Shown: piece after piece, positions 12,003 through 22,657 of the stretch
Numbering within the stretch: position 1 is the first letter of the stretch
Layout of the letters: every line of letters starts with the position of its first letter
Program-made: the position numbers and the translations under genes
Origin: Anastatus disparis
Taxonomy: Eukaryota > Arthropoda > Insecta > Hymenoptera > Eupelmidae
Reading direction: 5' to 3'
DNA length: 64,000 nt
Assembly (NCBI GenBank): GCA_017163975.1
Contig: JAFFSR010000004.1
Coordinates: forward strand, 9,734,001-9,798,000
Notes under the pieces: model-generated
What the model saw: only the letters and a program-made list of their open reading frames with translations
The model's database searches: none
What the model was told of the DNA's origin: nothing

Positions 12003-12299
12003 GTATTTGAAAAAAATACATGAAAAAACACAAATTTAACATTTACAAAATACTTGTAGAAAACACGTATCTTTCACACGTGTTTTTTACACGTGCAAAA
12101 AACACTTTTTATTCCTACCTTATCAGAAACAGACTACCTTATTAACTCAAAAAGCGGGCTGAAAGAAAAATAATTCTAACTTCTAAAATTTTGTGGGAGA
12201 AATAACCATTTCTCCCGCTAATTTTAAAACTTATAAAATTGAATAGATTTGAATTTGTTTATTAAATATTAATATTAGACCATTGTTAAGGTAAGAATA

Positions 12300-12412
12300 A
12301 AGCACGATATGCAACTCGGGAGTAAAATCTAATTTCTACCAGGGGAATTTGCTCTCCTCGCTTGAAATATGGGACTTTACTCCCTAGTTGCATAATGTAC
12401 TATTTATTACAT
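12300..12412. repeat. Small foldback, TATACTATT-tip family
   Basis: GCACGATATGCAACTCGGGA and the mirrored TTTACTCCCTAGTTGCATAA, ending ATGTACTATT. The core differs from that of the other family members while the tips agree. Confidence 0.6.
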
Positions 12413-13008
12413 AATATTTATAAAAATGTTTATAAAATTCATTATTATACTTCTGATATTAATATTTTAATATCATATTATTTAACAAAAAATACCTATA
12501 ACTTATTAAAATTGTTATTAATTTTTCAAATATCTTTATTTCATCAAGAAACTGGCGTTTTCTTGCTCAATTTCAATTTATAACAAAAAAATTTACAATT
12601 TTTGTTTTATAGAAATCTATAATTTCATTACAAAGTTCGAAGCGTAATAGATGTTTTTCTCTTAAAGCCGATGTTAAATTTTTTAATATCTGTAATTTTG
12701 TTTTTGTTTTTGGTCGATGAATTCGTATTTTTAAAGCTTCTCAGAAAAGTTTTTAACTTATTCTTTTCTTGATATTTTTTACTAAATTTTCTATATTTTT
12801 ATTAAAAGTAACCGAAGCCACTTTAACGAAAATTTGAAAGATACATGTTTTGTAATAGAGATGTGTATAATAAGAATATGTTGTTGCATAATTACAATTA
12901 TTCAACAAATTCAAACAATTTTTTAAAGTGTCTAAAATTATTTTGTCAATTCAGTGTTTTCTATCAGAATACTATAAAAATTAGTTTATTTCATTTTAAA
13001 TATTTCAG

Positions 13009-13380
13009 GCAATCCAAAAAAAATGCAGGCAAACAAAATTTATAAACATAAAAAAACAAAAAAAAGACGATCCGCAAAAACATAAGATTGTAAAAAAATT
13101 AATTGCTTTGGCATTATTGCCTGAATCAAAGATTAAAGAAGGATTTTCTTATATTGAAGAGGAAGTAAATAAAAGGTTTAGGCATGATACCAACGCAAAA
13201 AAATTTTTAACTTATTATAAAAACGAATGGCTGGAACAGCCAGAAAAATTTTGCGTTTATAGGCAAACGCAAAGAACCAATAATGCAATAGAATCATACC
13301 ATCGGACTATCAATCGCATGTTAGGCAGGCGTCCAGCCTTAACAAAATTTTTTGGTAACATTCAAAGATATCAAAAATAA
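13009..13380 (+). pseudogene. FLYWCH-MULE gene, exon 5 (frameshifted)
   Basis: Begins after TTTCAG at 13008 in phase 0, as expected from exon 4, reading AIQKKCRQTK, the usual Ala-(Ile)-(Trp)-x-Lys helix after the C.FH..Q block. The frame changes in the A8 run at 13058-13065. The remaining exon encodes LIALALLPESKI, NEWLEQPEKFCVY and RTNNAIESYHRTINRML, the C-terminal helices holding the conserved RTNN-E-H motif that supplies the last catalytic Glu region in MULE proteins. It stops at a TAA at 13380. The shift is in a homopolymer, so sequencing error is possible. Confidence 0.65.
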
Positions 13381-13598
13381 AAATAGAAATATTTCAAATT
13401 TTTTCTACTTTATTACACTCTAAAAATTTTAATGTTTTCTATATGGGGAAATCCATAAAGTTGTTACTTTTTCTTTAAAAAATATTTTTTTGTATAAACA
13501 GTGGCGCGCTAAATTTTGAAGTTTTTTTACGTTAATACATATATAAAGAACAAGATTTTACCAGAGTAACAATTTTCAATAAAGTTGTACTTCATTAA

Positions 13599-13804
13599 GG
13601 CGACTACGGAAGTTGGGTTAAATTTCATTTCGTAGTTTACAAATTATTCTTTCAGTTTCTATAATTTTTTGAATTTTTAAGTTTTCCACTATTCTACGGA
13701 TTATAATAAATGGTATAAAATTAAAAAAATATGAAAAATTTCACATAGTGAAAGAGTAATTTGTAAACTCAACAATAAAACCTAACCTAAAATCCGAAGT
13801 TGCC
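13599..13804. repeat. TTAA-flanked foldback MITE
   Basis: TTAA at 13595-13598 and 13805-13808 flank GGCGACTACGGAAGTTGGGT and the mirrored AAAATCCGAAGTTGCC. The inner arms TAGTTTACAAATTATTCTTT and AGAGTAATTTGTAAACTCAA also pair. It lies in the last large intron of the MULE gene. Confidence 0.75.
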
Positions 13805-14708
13805 TTAAACAAAAAAACCGATATGAAATAGCTAATTCTAACTTAATTGATTGAATAAAAGAATTTAATAAAAACGTGTGTAATTTTAAGAAATAAAGAG
13901 ATTATTGTTGAACATTTTTTTATAATATTTCTTGAACATAGACCCAAAAATTTCTCTATGTATATAAGTGTTTCAACAATGTCTGTGGATGTGCCAGTAA
14001 AAAGTAAGAAATTTGGATATGAGTTTCGCAAGCATGCATCGTTATATTCTGAATTATAAATATTTCATTTTTGGTGGCACGCTACTTTACTTTAGCTTGA
14101 TATTTTTGTTATTAAAGAAGCAATAATTTTGAGCTTGAAATTTTATATTTCAAAGCTTGTTCAAATATCTGCAATTAAAAAAGTACAAAAATGAAAAATT
14201 GTCAAAAAAGTTACGACATAAATGCTGCTAACAGTTATTCACTCCAGTTCAGTGGCACATTCTTGAAATTCTAAAATAATTTGAATTTTTATATTATCGT
14301 CGATTACCCGGAGCCTCAAAGCCTAATTTCTAACGATCAAAACGTTATAGAAAAAAAAATTTATAATTTTGACGAGTGACACACAAAAATTTTTATTTTT
14401 CGTCATTTTTCCCTTAAAATGTTGAATCATTAATCTTGTTTTTAAAAATTCCATATATTTCACATTTAACATATTATTGATTCAATATTTTATCAAAGTA
14501 AGCTGAAATACATAATATAAATTTTTGCTATAAGGGTTATAAAGATGAGTAACAAGAAAATTAACAACTTCGTGGATTTCCCCATATCTATAAATATCTA
14601 TAAAAAATTTATGAAAAAACTTATTTTTAAATAAACTATTTCCAGAAGAGATCGGTAGAGATTGATGAAAATAAATAAAAAAATTTTTATTATATTCATA
14701 TATTGCAG

Positions 14709-14950
14709 CTGAATTACTCAAAGTTCAGATGATGGCGCATGTTACAGTCGCAAAAATAAATTTTTATGATAATGAGCCTGTGATCAAAAAACGTCGGTCA
14801 CAAATGGATAGGGACCAGGAAATTAATGACGCTTGGGATCATCTTGATGGAGTCAAAGAACCTCAATGGAACATCAATGATTTCATAAGCAATCTTTCGT
14901 TTTTCCCTGAAGAAAAATCAGCCAATTTTGACTTACATTCGGATATTGAA
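14709..14950 (+). CDS. FLYWCH-MULE gene, exon 6 (probable)
   Basis: An open exon from the acceptor TTGCAG at 14708 to the donor GTAATAAA at 14951. It encodes ELLKVQMMAHVTVAKINFYD, then a basic patch KKRRSQMDRDQEINDAW and an acidic tail. This resembles the non-catalytic C-terminal tails of insect MULE/FLYWCH proteins rather than a separate gene. The link to exon 5 is not proven: exon 5 ends at a stop and shows no donor. The junction with the final exon fits in phase 0. Confidence 0.5.
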
Positions 14951-15015
14951 GTAATAAATTTTTTTTTATAAAAATATGAAAATAATAATCATTACTATAA
15001 AAAATTTACTTACAG

Positions 15016-15078
15016 GAGATAGAAGAATCACAGAATGTAGAGCAGACAAAAAAAATAAAAGGTCATATAGAATTATAA
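15016..15078 (+). CDS. FLYWCH-MULE gene, last exon (probable)
   Basis: After the acceptor CTTACAG at 15015, 20 codons and a TAA continue in phase 0 from exon 6: a Glu-rich start (EIEESQNVEQ) and a Lys-rich end. The intron between the two is only 65 bases, has canonical GT and AG ends and is A+T-rich, a typical small insect intron. A 63-base terminal exon cannot be identified by similarity, so the call depends on these junctions. Confidence 0.45.
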   Translation, partial: EIEESQNVEQTKKIKGHIEL

Positions 15079-15202
15079 AAATCAGCGATACAAAACTTGT
15101 ATTTAAAATAGTATAAAAGTAATTTAATTTTTCATGAATTTAAAAATAGTATTTGAAACGAATTTAATTTTTAATTTGTAAATAGAGACACATAAAAATG
15201 TC

Positions 15203-15500
15203 ATGTTTCTTAATAAAAAATATCAGTCTAATTTATCAACCCTATTTGCTTCAAATTTTGCATATAATTTTTTTTTTGTACAACTTGGGGGGGAGCTATT
15301 GAGAATTGGTTTTCTTAGCGTATTTTTAATTTTAGAGTCATTTAAGAAAAAAGCGTCATGGACATTTCTCCGAGAGGACAAATCTTCTACCAATAGGAGA
15401 TGAGAATAATAAAAATCTCCCGTCAATCACAGACAGGTTATGAATGTAAGAGGTTACAGGGGGAATAGTATATAATACTTAAGTATTTATATATGCAATT
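15203..15500. repeat. Degenerate fragment of the 4646/28463 element
   Basis: TTGCATATAATTTTTTTTTT, AACTTGGGGGGGAGC and TTCTTAGCGTATTTTTAATT parallel the 29020-29110 stretch, and AGGTTATGAATGTAAGAGGT plus TATATAATACTTAAGTATTT parallels the start of the minisatellite region. The short opposing frames here are not genes. Confidence 0.5.
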
Positions 15501-15930
15501 GTTTATATAATTACTTGAGTTATTACTTCGGATATTATCGAAGTTAATACTTTAGTTGTTATTTAATTGTTTCTTGAGATTTACTTGAGTAATTACTTGT
15601 GATATTATTTTTGTTATAACTCGACACGTTTCAAGTGTGTTTAATATAAAAATACTTGTTACATCCAACAAGTTGAAGTTCCATGCTAGATCTATAAAGA
15701 GAAGCAGATTTCTATAATATCGAATAGGAAACAAAGTATGAAAAAAATAATGAAGACGTAGTTTTGCGGACTCAGACGTACCATGGAGTGTCGCATTTCG
15801 ACGATCAAAAGAAAAAAATGAAACCGTGTAGGTGCGAATTATTTTATTCTATAGAACGTTTGTTTTCGGCGCAACAGGTCTTAAAAGTTTTAATTACCGC
15901 ATTTTTTCCCACTAGTTTATTAGTTATTTA

Positions 15931-16331
15931 CCCTATCAAAATGATCCAGCTGGATATCTAGGCGGATTATCCAGCTGGATGTACCTGGATAGTCGATGGA
16001 AATCCAGCTGGATTACCCAGCTGGATATTTAGATGGACGATCCACCTGGATTTTCCAGATGGATATTTAGATGGATAATCTACCTGGATTTTTCAGCTGG
16101 ATATATATGGATAGTCTAGGTGAATGTTTTTTATTTATTTATCTATTTTTTTTACCATTAAAACCACATGGATTATCCATTAGTATCCAGCTGAAAAATC
16201 CAGGTGGATTATTCATCTAAATATCCACCTGGAAAATCCAGGTGGATCGTCCATCTAAATATCCAGCTGGGTAATCCAGCTGGATATCCATCGACTATCC
16301 AGGCACATCCAGCTGGATCTTCTTGATAGGG
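15931..16331. repeat. TA-flanked foldback MITE made of CCAGCTGGAT units
   Basis: TA|CCCTATCAAAATGATCCAGC on the left is mirrored by CCAGCTGGATCTTCTTGATAGGG|TA on the right. The body is a chain of CCAGCTGGAT/ATCCACCTGG motifs, many themselves palindromic (CCAGCTGG). A TA duplication and short inverted ends suggest a Tc1/mariner-type or related non-autonomous element. Confidence 0.8.
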
Positions 16332-16337
16332 TATGTA

Positions 16338-16458
16338 CCTTGGGCGAGCCTTGCGCGATTATGGCCTGAGGACAATATTTACATGGTGGGATAATAAAGC
16401 CTCGGCCGATGTAAATATCGTCCTAAGGCCGTCATCGCGCAAGGCTCGCCCAGGGTGC
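16338..16458. repeat. Short G+C-rich hairpin
   Basis: ACCTTGGGCGAGCCTTGCGC and its mirrored arm GCGCAAGGCTCGCCCAGGGT enclose further pairing (GGCCTGAGGAC with GTCCTAAGGCC; TTTACAT with ATGTAAA). It directly abuts the MITE to its left. Confidence 0.7.
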
Positions 16459-16899
16459 TTAAAAAAGTTTTCATCCCAAGCAAGGACGCATGAGGATTTT
16501 TAGGTGCAGAAATTTTGTTACAAATAATTTTATATTTATATGATAAAATTAAAATTATATGGTACTTTTTTATTAGAATTTATTAATTTTTAATATTAAA
16601 TAATAAAATTAACAATAAATAATAACATTAACAAGAAATAATAAAATCAACAGGAAATAATAAAATCAACAAGAAATAATAAAATTAACATCATAAAAAT
16701 TATTCTTATTTAACAGTGATATTGCCATTAAAAAAAATTTTTTTTTATTAATATCCATTTTTTAAAGTAATAAAAATCTGTAGCATAAGCTGTAGCTTGA
16801 ATATCGAATACATCTGAACTTGCAGTTTTGCACTATTGATTCTTTTATTTTTGATTTCAATCGAAATACGATCGAGAAAAGTTACTCCTGGGTTGTAAT

Positions 16900-17045
16900 G
16901 AATTTAATGCAATCCAGGAGCTTTATACTCCTAGGTAGTAATGACTGCTATTGCAGCCTAGGAGCTTCTGGCGCGTATCTAACCTATTTATCGATTGAGG
17001 ATTCTCTGCACATAAAAACCCGAATGCGTCCGCCTGGGATGAAAA
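16900..17045 (-). repeat. End fragment of the 4646/28463 element
   Basis: Contains CCAGGAGCTTTATACTCCTA, GTAATGACTGCTATTGCAGC and CCCGAATGCGTCCGCCTGGG almost as at 28475-28612. The rest of the element is missing. Confidence 0.75.
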
Positions 17046-17324
17046 ATTTAATAATGTTTTCAAATAAATTAATAAAAAATAGAAACCGTGTTATAATAGT
17101 TCTAATGTTTTGAGATTGTTACAATATTCATAGAAATTAATTTAAAATTAAAAGCTCCATCATAATATATAGTTGGAGTACATTTTGAAAACGAATTTAT
17201 AAGATATTGAAAATAATGCAAGCTTGATTACGTAACGATGATTGTACATATTTCCTAAGTAGTATTTTATTTTATTTTATTTTTTTTTCATAGTCGGTAA
17301 TCTATAATGAATGAAGCGTTGCAA

Positions 17325-17490
17325 ATATTCATAGTGATTTTCTTTAATTGCCTGTAACTAGAGAAATATTGAGCGTTAGAGTCTAGTACCTAGGCTTTTT
17401 GCATAATTCTATATCCAAAATCATTTCTTAAAATTTGAGAAAAATCGGCTTCCCAATACCCTTATACTCTCCTTGTTAGTTACTCTTTTG
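17325..17490. repeat. Fragment of the CTAGGAGAG MITE
   Basis: GTGATTTTCTTTAATTGCCT, AGAAATATTGAGCGTTAGAG and the end ACTCTCCTTG match the right end of the unit at 1940-2072. Confidence 0.65.
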
Positions 17491-17509
17491 TGGTTCTCAG
17501 ACAGAATAG

Positions 17510-18085
17510 TAGTTTATGCAACAAGTGCGTGAAGTAACACTTCAAGCACGAGTAGGAAACGCATGCGCACGAGTGCCCAGCGCAGCCGGGCACGAGTGTT
17601 TGGCGTTCCCACGAGTGTGAGATGTGTTACCCACGCACTTGTTGCATACAATATTTTATGCAATGAGTGCGTGAAGTTAGTGCGTGAAGCGCTTTTTTCC
17701 GTGCGTGAAGTAGTACTTCACGCACAGAGAAAAGCGCTTCACGCACTAACTTCACGCACAGAATTGCATAAAAATATACTTTTTTCCTAACGGGTCAAAA
17801 GTACAACTTTTGCTCATTGTGCTCAATCGCAAAAGTTGCATTTTTGGCCTCGCTAGGCAAAAAAATCGTATATTCACCACGGGAGTAAAGGAAAAATCAC
17901 TTAAATCGATATAAGACATTTTTCGTTTTTACTCCCTAGGTGAATAATATACTATTCGGGTACCACTATTCTCACCTGTTCAGGAAAGGATCCTTTTGAA
18001 CTTCAATACAGTCGTCATCGCCTTCGGCTCGTCCTGTAAACTCCTCGTTTCGATAATAAACCCTTTCCTGACCCAATAAGAAAGA
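17510..18085. repeat. Cluster of CpG-containing foldbacks
   Basis: Three hairpins follow one another: a 17510-17765 block built of GCGTGAAGTAACACTTC and GTGCGTGAAGCGC arms; a 17775-17960 block with TATTCACCACGGGAGTAAA mirrored by TTTACTCCCTAGGTGAATA and ending AATATACTATT; and 17975-18085 with TTCAGGAAAGGATC and AAACCCTTTCCTGACCC arms. None has coding capacity. Confidence 0.6.
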
Positions 18086-18215
18086 TACTATTTCTTTTTA
18101 CTTTTATATTTTATTTTTTTCAATGTTGATGTAGAAGAAATTTAGTGAGTCAATTTTGATATTTTTACTATAATTTTTAACAATAATATATACAAATTTT
18201 AATTTAATATTACTT

Positions 18216-18403
18216 TCATTTATTTTCTTTATTTTCATTATATAATTTTGCAAGTTTATATTCCCAATATAGCGCCTCCGTCTTAGTAGCCTTCAATTTT
18301 TGTTGATAAATTAATTTCTCGTACTTTAATTTGTTTTCCAATATTTGTCGATCCAAATTCTCACACTCATCGTTACGTAATTTTCTTTTTTTTTGTTTCA
18401 CAT
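18216..18403 (-). CDS. Zeste-like Myb/SANT gene, last exon
   Basis: Preceded on the minus strand by the acceptor TTTGTTTGCAG. Two bases complete the codon left open at the donor at 25467, so the junction phase agrees across a 7-kb intron. The 61 residues are highly charged and helical (QKKRKLRNDECENLDRQI, then LENKLKYEKLIYQQKLKATK, ending KLYNENKENK). A C-terminal coiled coil of this sort is common in insect proteins that begin with a Zeste-like Myb_DNA-bind_5 domain. An additional central exon could be hidden in the intron. Confidence 0.5.
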
Positions 18404-18639
18404 CTGCAAACAAATGTAAAAAGTTCATTAATGTAGATAATAATATATTTTATAAGGTAATGTTTATGATTGATGATTCTTATTCTGAAATACGTTTCAA
18501 TAACCGGTTATTTATGAAAAATTTATCTATTTTTGCTTTCTCATAGAGAAAGCATTGTATCGATAAAAAAAAATTTTTCATTTTTTTTCATTAATTTGTA
18601 CATATTTGAACTCAGGGAGTCGAAAAAAATAATTTCTAG

Positions 18640-19120
18640 AAAATGTGTGTGTGCGTGCGTGCGCGTGTGTGTGTGTGTGTGTGTGTATGTGTTGGTTGGT
18701 AACGTCAATCATATCTCGAAAACTACTCGATGGATTTCTTTCCAGTTTCGAATAAAATTAATTTTATTGTCTAACTTGCGGGGATGCAATTCAAAATTGG
18801 CTTTCTTAGCGTAGTTTTTTTTTACAGCCATTTAAAAACAAAATTTTTTTTTATTTTTCATTTTTTTTGTATTTTACGTAAACTACTCGATGAATTAGCT
18901 TAAAAATTTGCATGGAAATTCTTTACAAATGCCAAAAGAAGAAAAACTTTTGAATACTAATTTATTTAGCGTAGTTTCAATTTTAGAGCATTTTGAACAT
19001 TTCTAAAAAAATTATTGTAATTGTTATGCCAAACACCATTTTTAAACTACTCGATGGATTTGCTTCCAGATTTGCATATAATTTATTTTTACGTCGATGA
19101 AATTGTCTCCTTTAAAGGTA
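18640..19120 (-). repeat. Fragments of the 4646/28463 element
   Basis: A (GT)n tract with GTGCGTGCGTGC, then ATATCTCGAAAACTACTCGA, TTAGCGTAGTTTTTTT and two further AAACTACTCGATG-containing pieces match the segment at 28960-29110. Confidence 0.6.
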
Positions 19121-19521
19121 TTTTTAGTGTCACTGTATATACCTATAAAATACTAAAAAAAAAAGACTATTTTATCGATAAGCACATCTTCCTTTTTTCA
19201 TTTTGTAAAAGCTAGATTGCAAAACATTTTTTGTGAGTTTCAGAATTAAAGAAAAATAGTCTTTTTCTAGTGAAACTTGTAGATTTTACATAAGCGGATA
19301 ACACTTCAATATTGAATAAAATTTTCATTATTTTTAATTTTTTTTAAGACTATTCTAATATAATAATTCTAAATATAGTAAGCTTTATGTTTCATTGCAA
19401 CGAATCAATAACCGCTATTTAGAGAGATGTGCCATCTCTGATTTCCGCGGTTTGATTCAGTAACAACTTCAATGGTTTCGAAAGATTTACCCATAAACAT
19501 GAATAAAACCAAAAGTTTAGA

Positions 19522-20266
19522 TAGGGTAGATGTGGGTATTGCTACGGAGGTGCTAATTACTGTTTTTTCATATAAAATTCGTAAAAATAATTTTTTCCAA
19601 GTCCATAAATAATATTTGAATGCATAATCAAATATTATAAGTATTATTTAATATTTTAAAAAATATATCTCACAAAAAAAGTCTAAAAATATTTAATATT
19701 GGTTATTTGAAATTGAACTGTTCTAAAATCTTGATAAATTTCGTAAAATCGCGATTACGTATGCATCCTAAATTTGACAATATTTTCTGTTTTTATTTTT
19801 TTTTTATGTAAAATAAGATCATTATTAAATAAAATATATCTTTGCTTGTTATATATTTTTTGGAAATTTCACCTAGCACACATTTAATATTTTAATTTTA
19901 CACCTTAGTATTATGCGTCATTAAAATCACCAAATATGAATTACTGTGGCATCCTTTTATTATTATAACACGTGGTTAACCTAACCTCAACTTTTCGAAC
20001 GGAATATATAAAAGTGTCAATAGTAACTGGCACACAGCATTAGAAACACGGCCGCAGCAATAGCCACAAATACATTTTATTTTAAATTCGTTTTTTCTTA
20101 ATTTTAACTCTATAATTAAATGCTAAATTAATTTTTTTCTAGTTAATCAATGTTTAAATATTTTATTAAAAATAAAAGTGATAAGTTTTCTTCATCTATA
20201 AGCTTTAATTTATGAGTTTTAAATTCATCATACGTCGATTCCGCTGTAATACCCACATCTACCCTA
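19522..20266. mobile_element. Non-autonomous transposon with 6-base target duplication
   Basis: Inverted ends TAGGGTAGATGTGGGTATTG and AATACCCACATCTACCCTA, flanked by TTTAGA on both sides (19516-19521 and 20267-20272). The 745-base body has no frame worth noting; the stretch CACAGCATTAGAAACACGGC near 20035 is the only G+C-richer part. Superfamily unknown. Confidence 0.75.
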
Positions 20267-20421
20267 TTTAGAGATTTAAAACTGTTTATAAATAAAAGCT
20301 GAGCTCAAATAGTTTCGAAATAGTACTTATAGTAGGGGAAACTCGGGCAAAACGGGATACCGAGGTAAAACGGGATACCTCGATTTCTCGGCTGCTACTG
20401 GTGCCATCTACATAATAGCCA

Positions 20422-20754
20422 CTTTTTTTTTTTTTTTTTTTTAAAAAAGTTAATATATGAGGATATTGTCCTCTATATGTTAACTCTTTTTAATATGATG
20501 ATATCGAGGGAGTCCAACCTGGTACCCGTTTACCACATTACCCAGGCTAGACTGTCAGATACATCATACCGAAAACTTTGACTACCAATGGATGATCGGA
20601 CACTTCTGTGACCAACAATCCACCGATAATCAATGAGATCGGATTTTTTTTGAGAGTCGAGGATACTTTTCCCGATGAAATAACGAGAGAAAAAATCTCA
20701 AGTGTTTTCACCGGGAATCGAACCCACGACCCCTTGGAGCGAAAGTGTAGAGAC
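20422..20754 (-). mobile_element. tRNA-derived SINE (family S1), minus copy
   Basis: Read on the minus strand, a tRNA-like head contains the B-box GGGTTCGATTCCCGG, then a body with ATTGTTGGTCACAGAAGTG and GTAGTCAAAGTTTTCGGTAT, and an A-rich tail (poly-T on the plus strand at 20424). Identical 12-base target duplications ACATAATAGCCA lie at 20410-20421 and 20755-20766. The body matches the plus-strand copy at 54231. The 83-residue minus-strand frame through it is not a gene. Confidence 0.9.
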
Positions 20755-21119
20755 ACATAATAGCCATAGAATTCCGTTGCAAATATTTTTACTATCATTT
20801 TCTATATGATTAGTATGTCAACAACCCTAGCGTTGACTTTGGCGGAAGTCAAAAGATTTTGAATTTGAGTTTCCAATTCTTTCGTAGTAATCATAGTGCG
20901 CTTAATCTTTTCATAAGCAACATTTACATTCAGTAAGCACATAAACTTTTAAATTTTGATTATAATTAAAAGTTTTTCATAGTTCTGATGTATAATTTTA
21001 CTTGTAATTAGAAAAAATTCAGAATTAATTTTTTTTTCACCTTAGGGCAAAACGGGATAGCTTATTTATATACTATCAGTGGGCTCATAAATCGTGTAGT
21101 AATCTAGATAAAAAAATGT

Positions 21120-21180
21120 GGCAGTCGTGGGGACTGGCCGACAGAAGCTATGCTTCCACTATATGTATAGAAACTAAAGA
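21120..21180. repeat. Short inverted pair with 32505-32572
   Basis: GGCAGTCGTGGGGACTGGCC and GACAGAAGCTATGCTTCCA reappear inverted at 32530-32570, each followed by ATATATA...GAAACTA. It is the edge of a dispersed repeat whose full extent is unclear. Confidence 0.6.
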
Positions 21181-21565
21181 GTGTGGCACTTGCTAAAATT
21201 ATAATTTTTTTTATATTGAATTTGTTATATATTTGATCAATTATTAATTTTTAATAAAAATAATAATAGACTGATATACTAATAATGATGCTAATTAATA
21301 GTAATAGAAATAATTAAAAAAATTATAATCATTTTTGTTATTAGAATTTGTTATTTTTCACTTGATGCATTATTTATTTTCAAAGAAATATTAAATAAAC
21401 TAGAGAGTACGGAACTTGCAAAAATTATAATTTTTTTTTAACAGTGGGCTAAAAATACCACTTTTGCTCCCGGCACGGAAAACGAAAAGTGCTAATTTTA
21501 GCCTCACTATTGAAAAAAATCACGTGAATAATTTAAATAAATTATTCACGTGATTTTTTTTAATA

Positions 21566-21806
21566 GGGTAGCAACCTTGCATTGAAACCTTGCAGCAAAC
21601 TTGCAGCAATGTTTCATATAATCTTGCAAGAACCTTTCATAGCAATCTTGCAGCAAACTTGCAGCAAGGTTTCATATAATCTTGCAAGAACCTTTCATAG
21701 CAACCTTGCAGCAAGATTTCATGAAACATTGCTACAAGATATGTGCAAGGGACATAAAAAGGTTACAGCAACCTTGCACTGTAACCTTACATGCTGTGTG
21801 GGAATT
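21566..21806. repeat. TTGCAGCAA self-similar element
   Basis: Near-tandem units AACCTTGCAGCAAACTTGCA and CATATAATCTTGCAAGAACC; ends with ACATGCTGTGTGGGAA, the inverse of the start of the 10536 element. The 82-residue frame is produced by the repeats. Confidence 0.6.
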
Positions 21807-22191
21807 ATATTAAATTTATTTATTGATTAAAAATCAATTTTTTTATAGAACATAGAAAATGTATCAATTTTAGGAAAAAAATGTTTAATTTATAATTGAT
21901 AATAAAAATTTCTATATTAAATGTTTTTTTTTTTTTATTTTTTTATAATATCTTGACTACAAAAATTGTTTGGAATTTATTTTGGAAAGAATAAGATAAG
22001 TATCCCGTTTTGCCCCAACTTTTTTGTTGTAGGATAAAATGGAATACCTTTCTTAAATTTTTAATATTTTTTGCTAATGTTTTTTCGACTAGCTCGCTTA
22101 ATTTTTAGTTATTTAGATGTAAACTAAAAACAAATATTGTATTAGGTGGTATAAATATTAATTTACCTCTTTTTTATTAAACGACTTTCGA

Positions 22192-22657
22192 CCGACGCAT
22201 TGGCCGAGTGGTTCGGCGCGCGCCAGGCGGTCTGCGAAGTTAAGCAGCACTGAGCATGGTTAGTAGTTGGATGATGGGTGACCGCAAGGGAACCAAAAAT
22301 TCAATGAAACCCCGCTACTTAGTGCACCTTGCTTCGTGTGACGGCCGCTTGGGCGTGCTAACCACATGACAATGCGAGCGGGAGGTGTGGCAGATACGGC
22401 TATTCGGTATCCTGTACCAAGGGTATCAAATACCGAATCTGCTATATACACCGACCCATTCCGGAGAAGGTTTTCCTAAGGATTTACCCCACTGGGTTTG
22501 CCTACAGGTTTTCCCTTCTTCACGGGCATAACCCCGGGCGAATGCGGAATGGGGTGGGTTTGGGGCTAGTTGGGAAAAAGACTGTAAGGAAAGAAAGATA
22601 AATAAAGGTGTGGGGTAATACGTAAAGACCGTAAAGGTGTACGCGGAATCCACCAAA
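22192..22657 (+). mobile_element. tRNA/5S rRNA hybrid SINE
   Basis: The head reads ATTGGCCGAGTGGTTCGGCG, the A-box region of a Ser/Leu-type tRNA. It runs into GCGAAGTTAAGCAGC and GGTTAGTAGTTGGATGATGG then GTGACCGC, the 3' half of 5S rRNA with its internal promoter boxes. The rest of the 466-base unit is a G+C-rich body that ends without a poly-A tail (GCGGAATCCACCAAA). Perfect 18-base target duplications TTATTAAACGACTTTCGA flank it (22174-22191 and 22658-22675), so it was inserted by target-primed reverse transcription. It lies in the nested element at 20332-22703. Frames through it are not genes. Confidence 0.88.

Noticed and set aside
20547..20798. 83-residue minus-strand protein
   Set aside because: Lies within the SINE and its target duplication.
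22205..22275. Genuine 5S rRNA gene
   Set aside because: Only the 3' half of 5S is present, fused to a tRNA-like start and flanked by retroposition target duplications.
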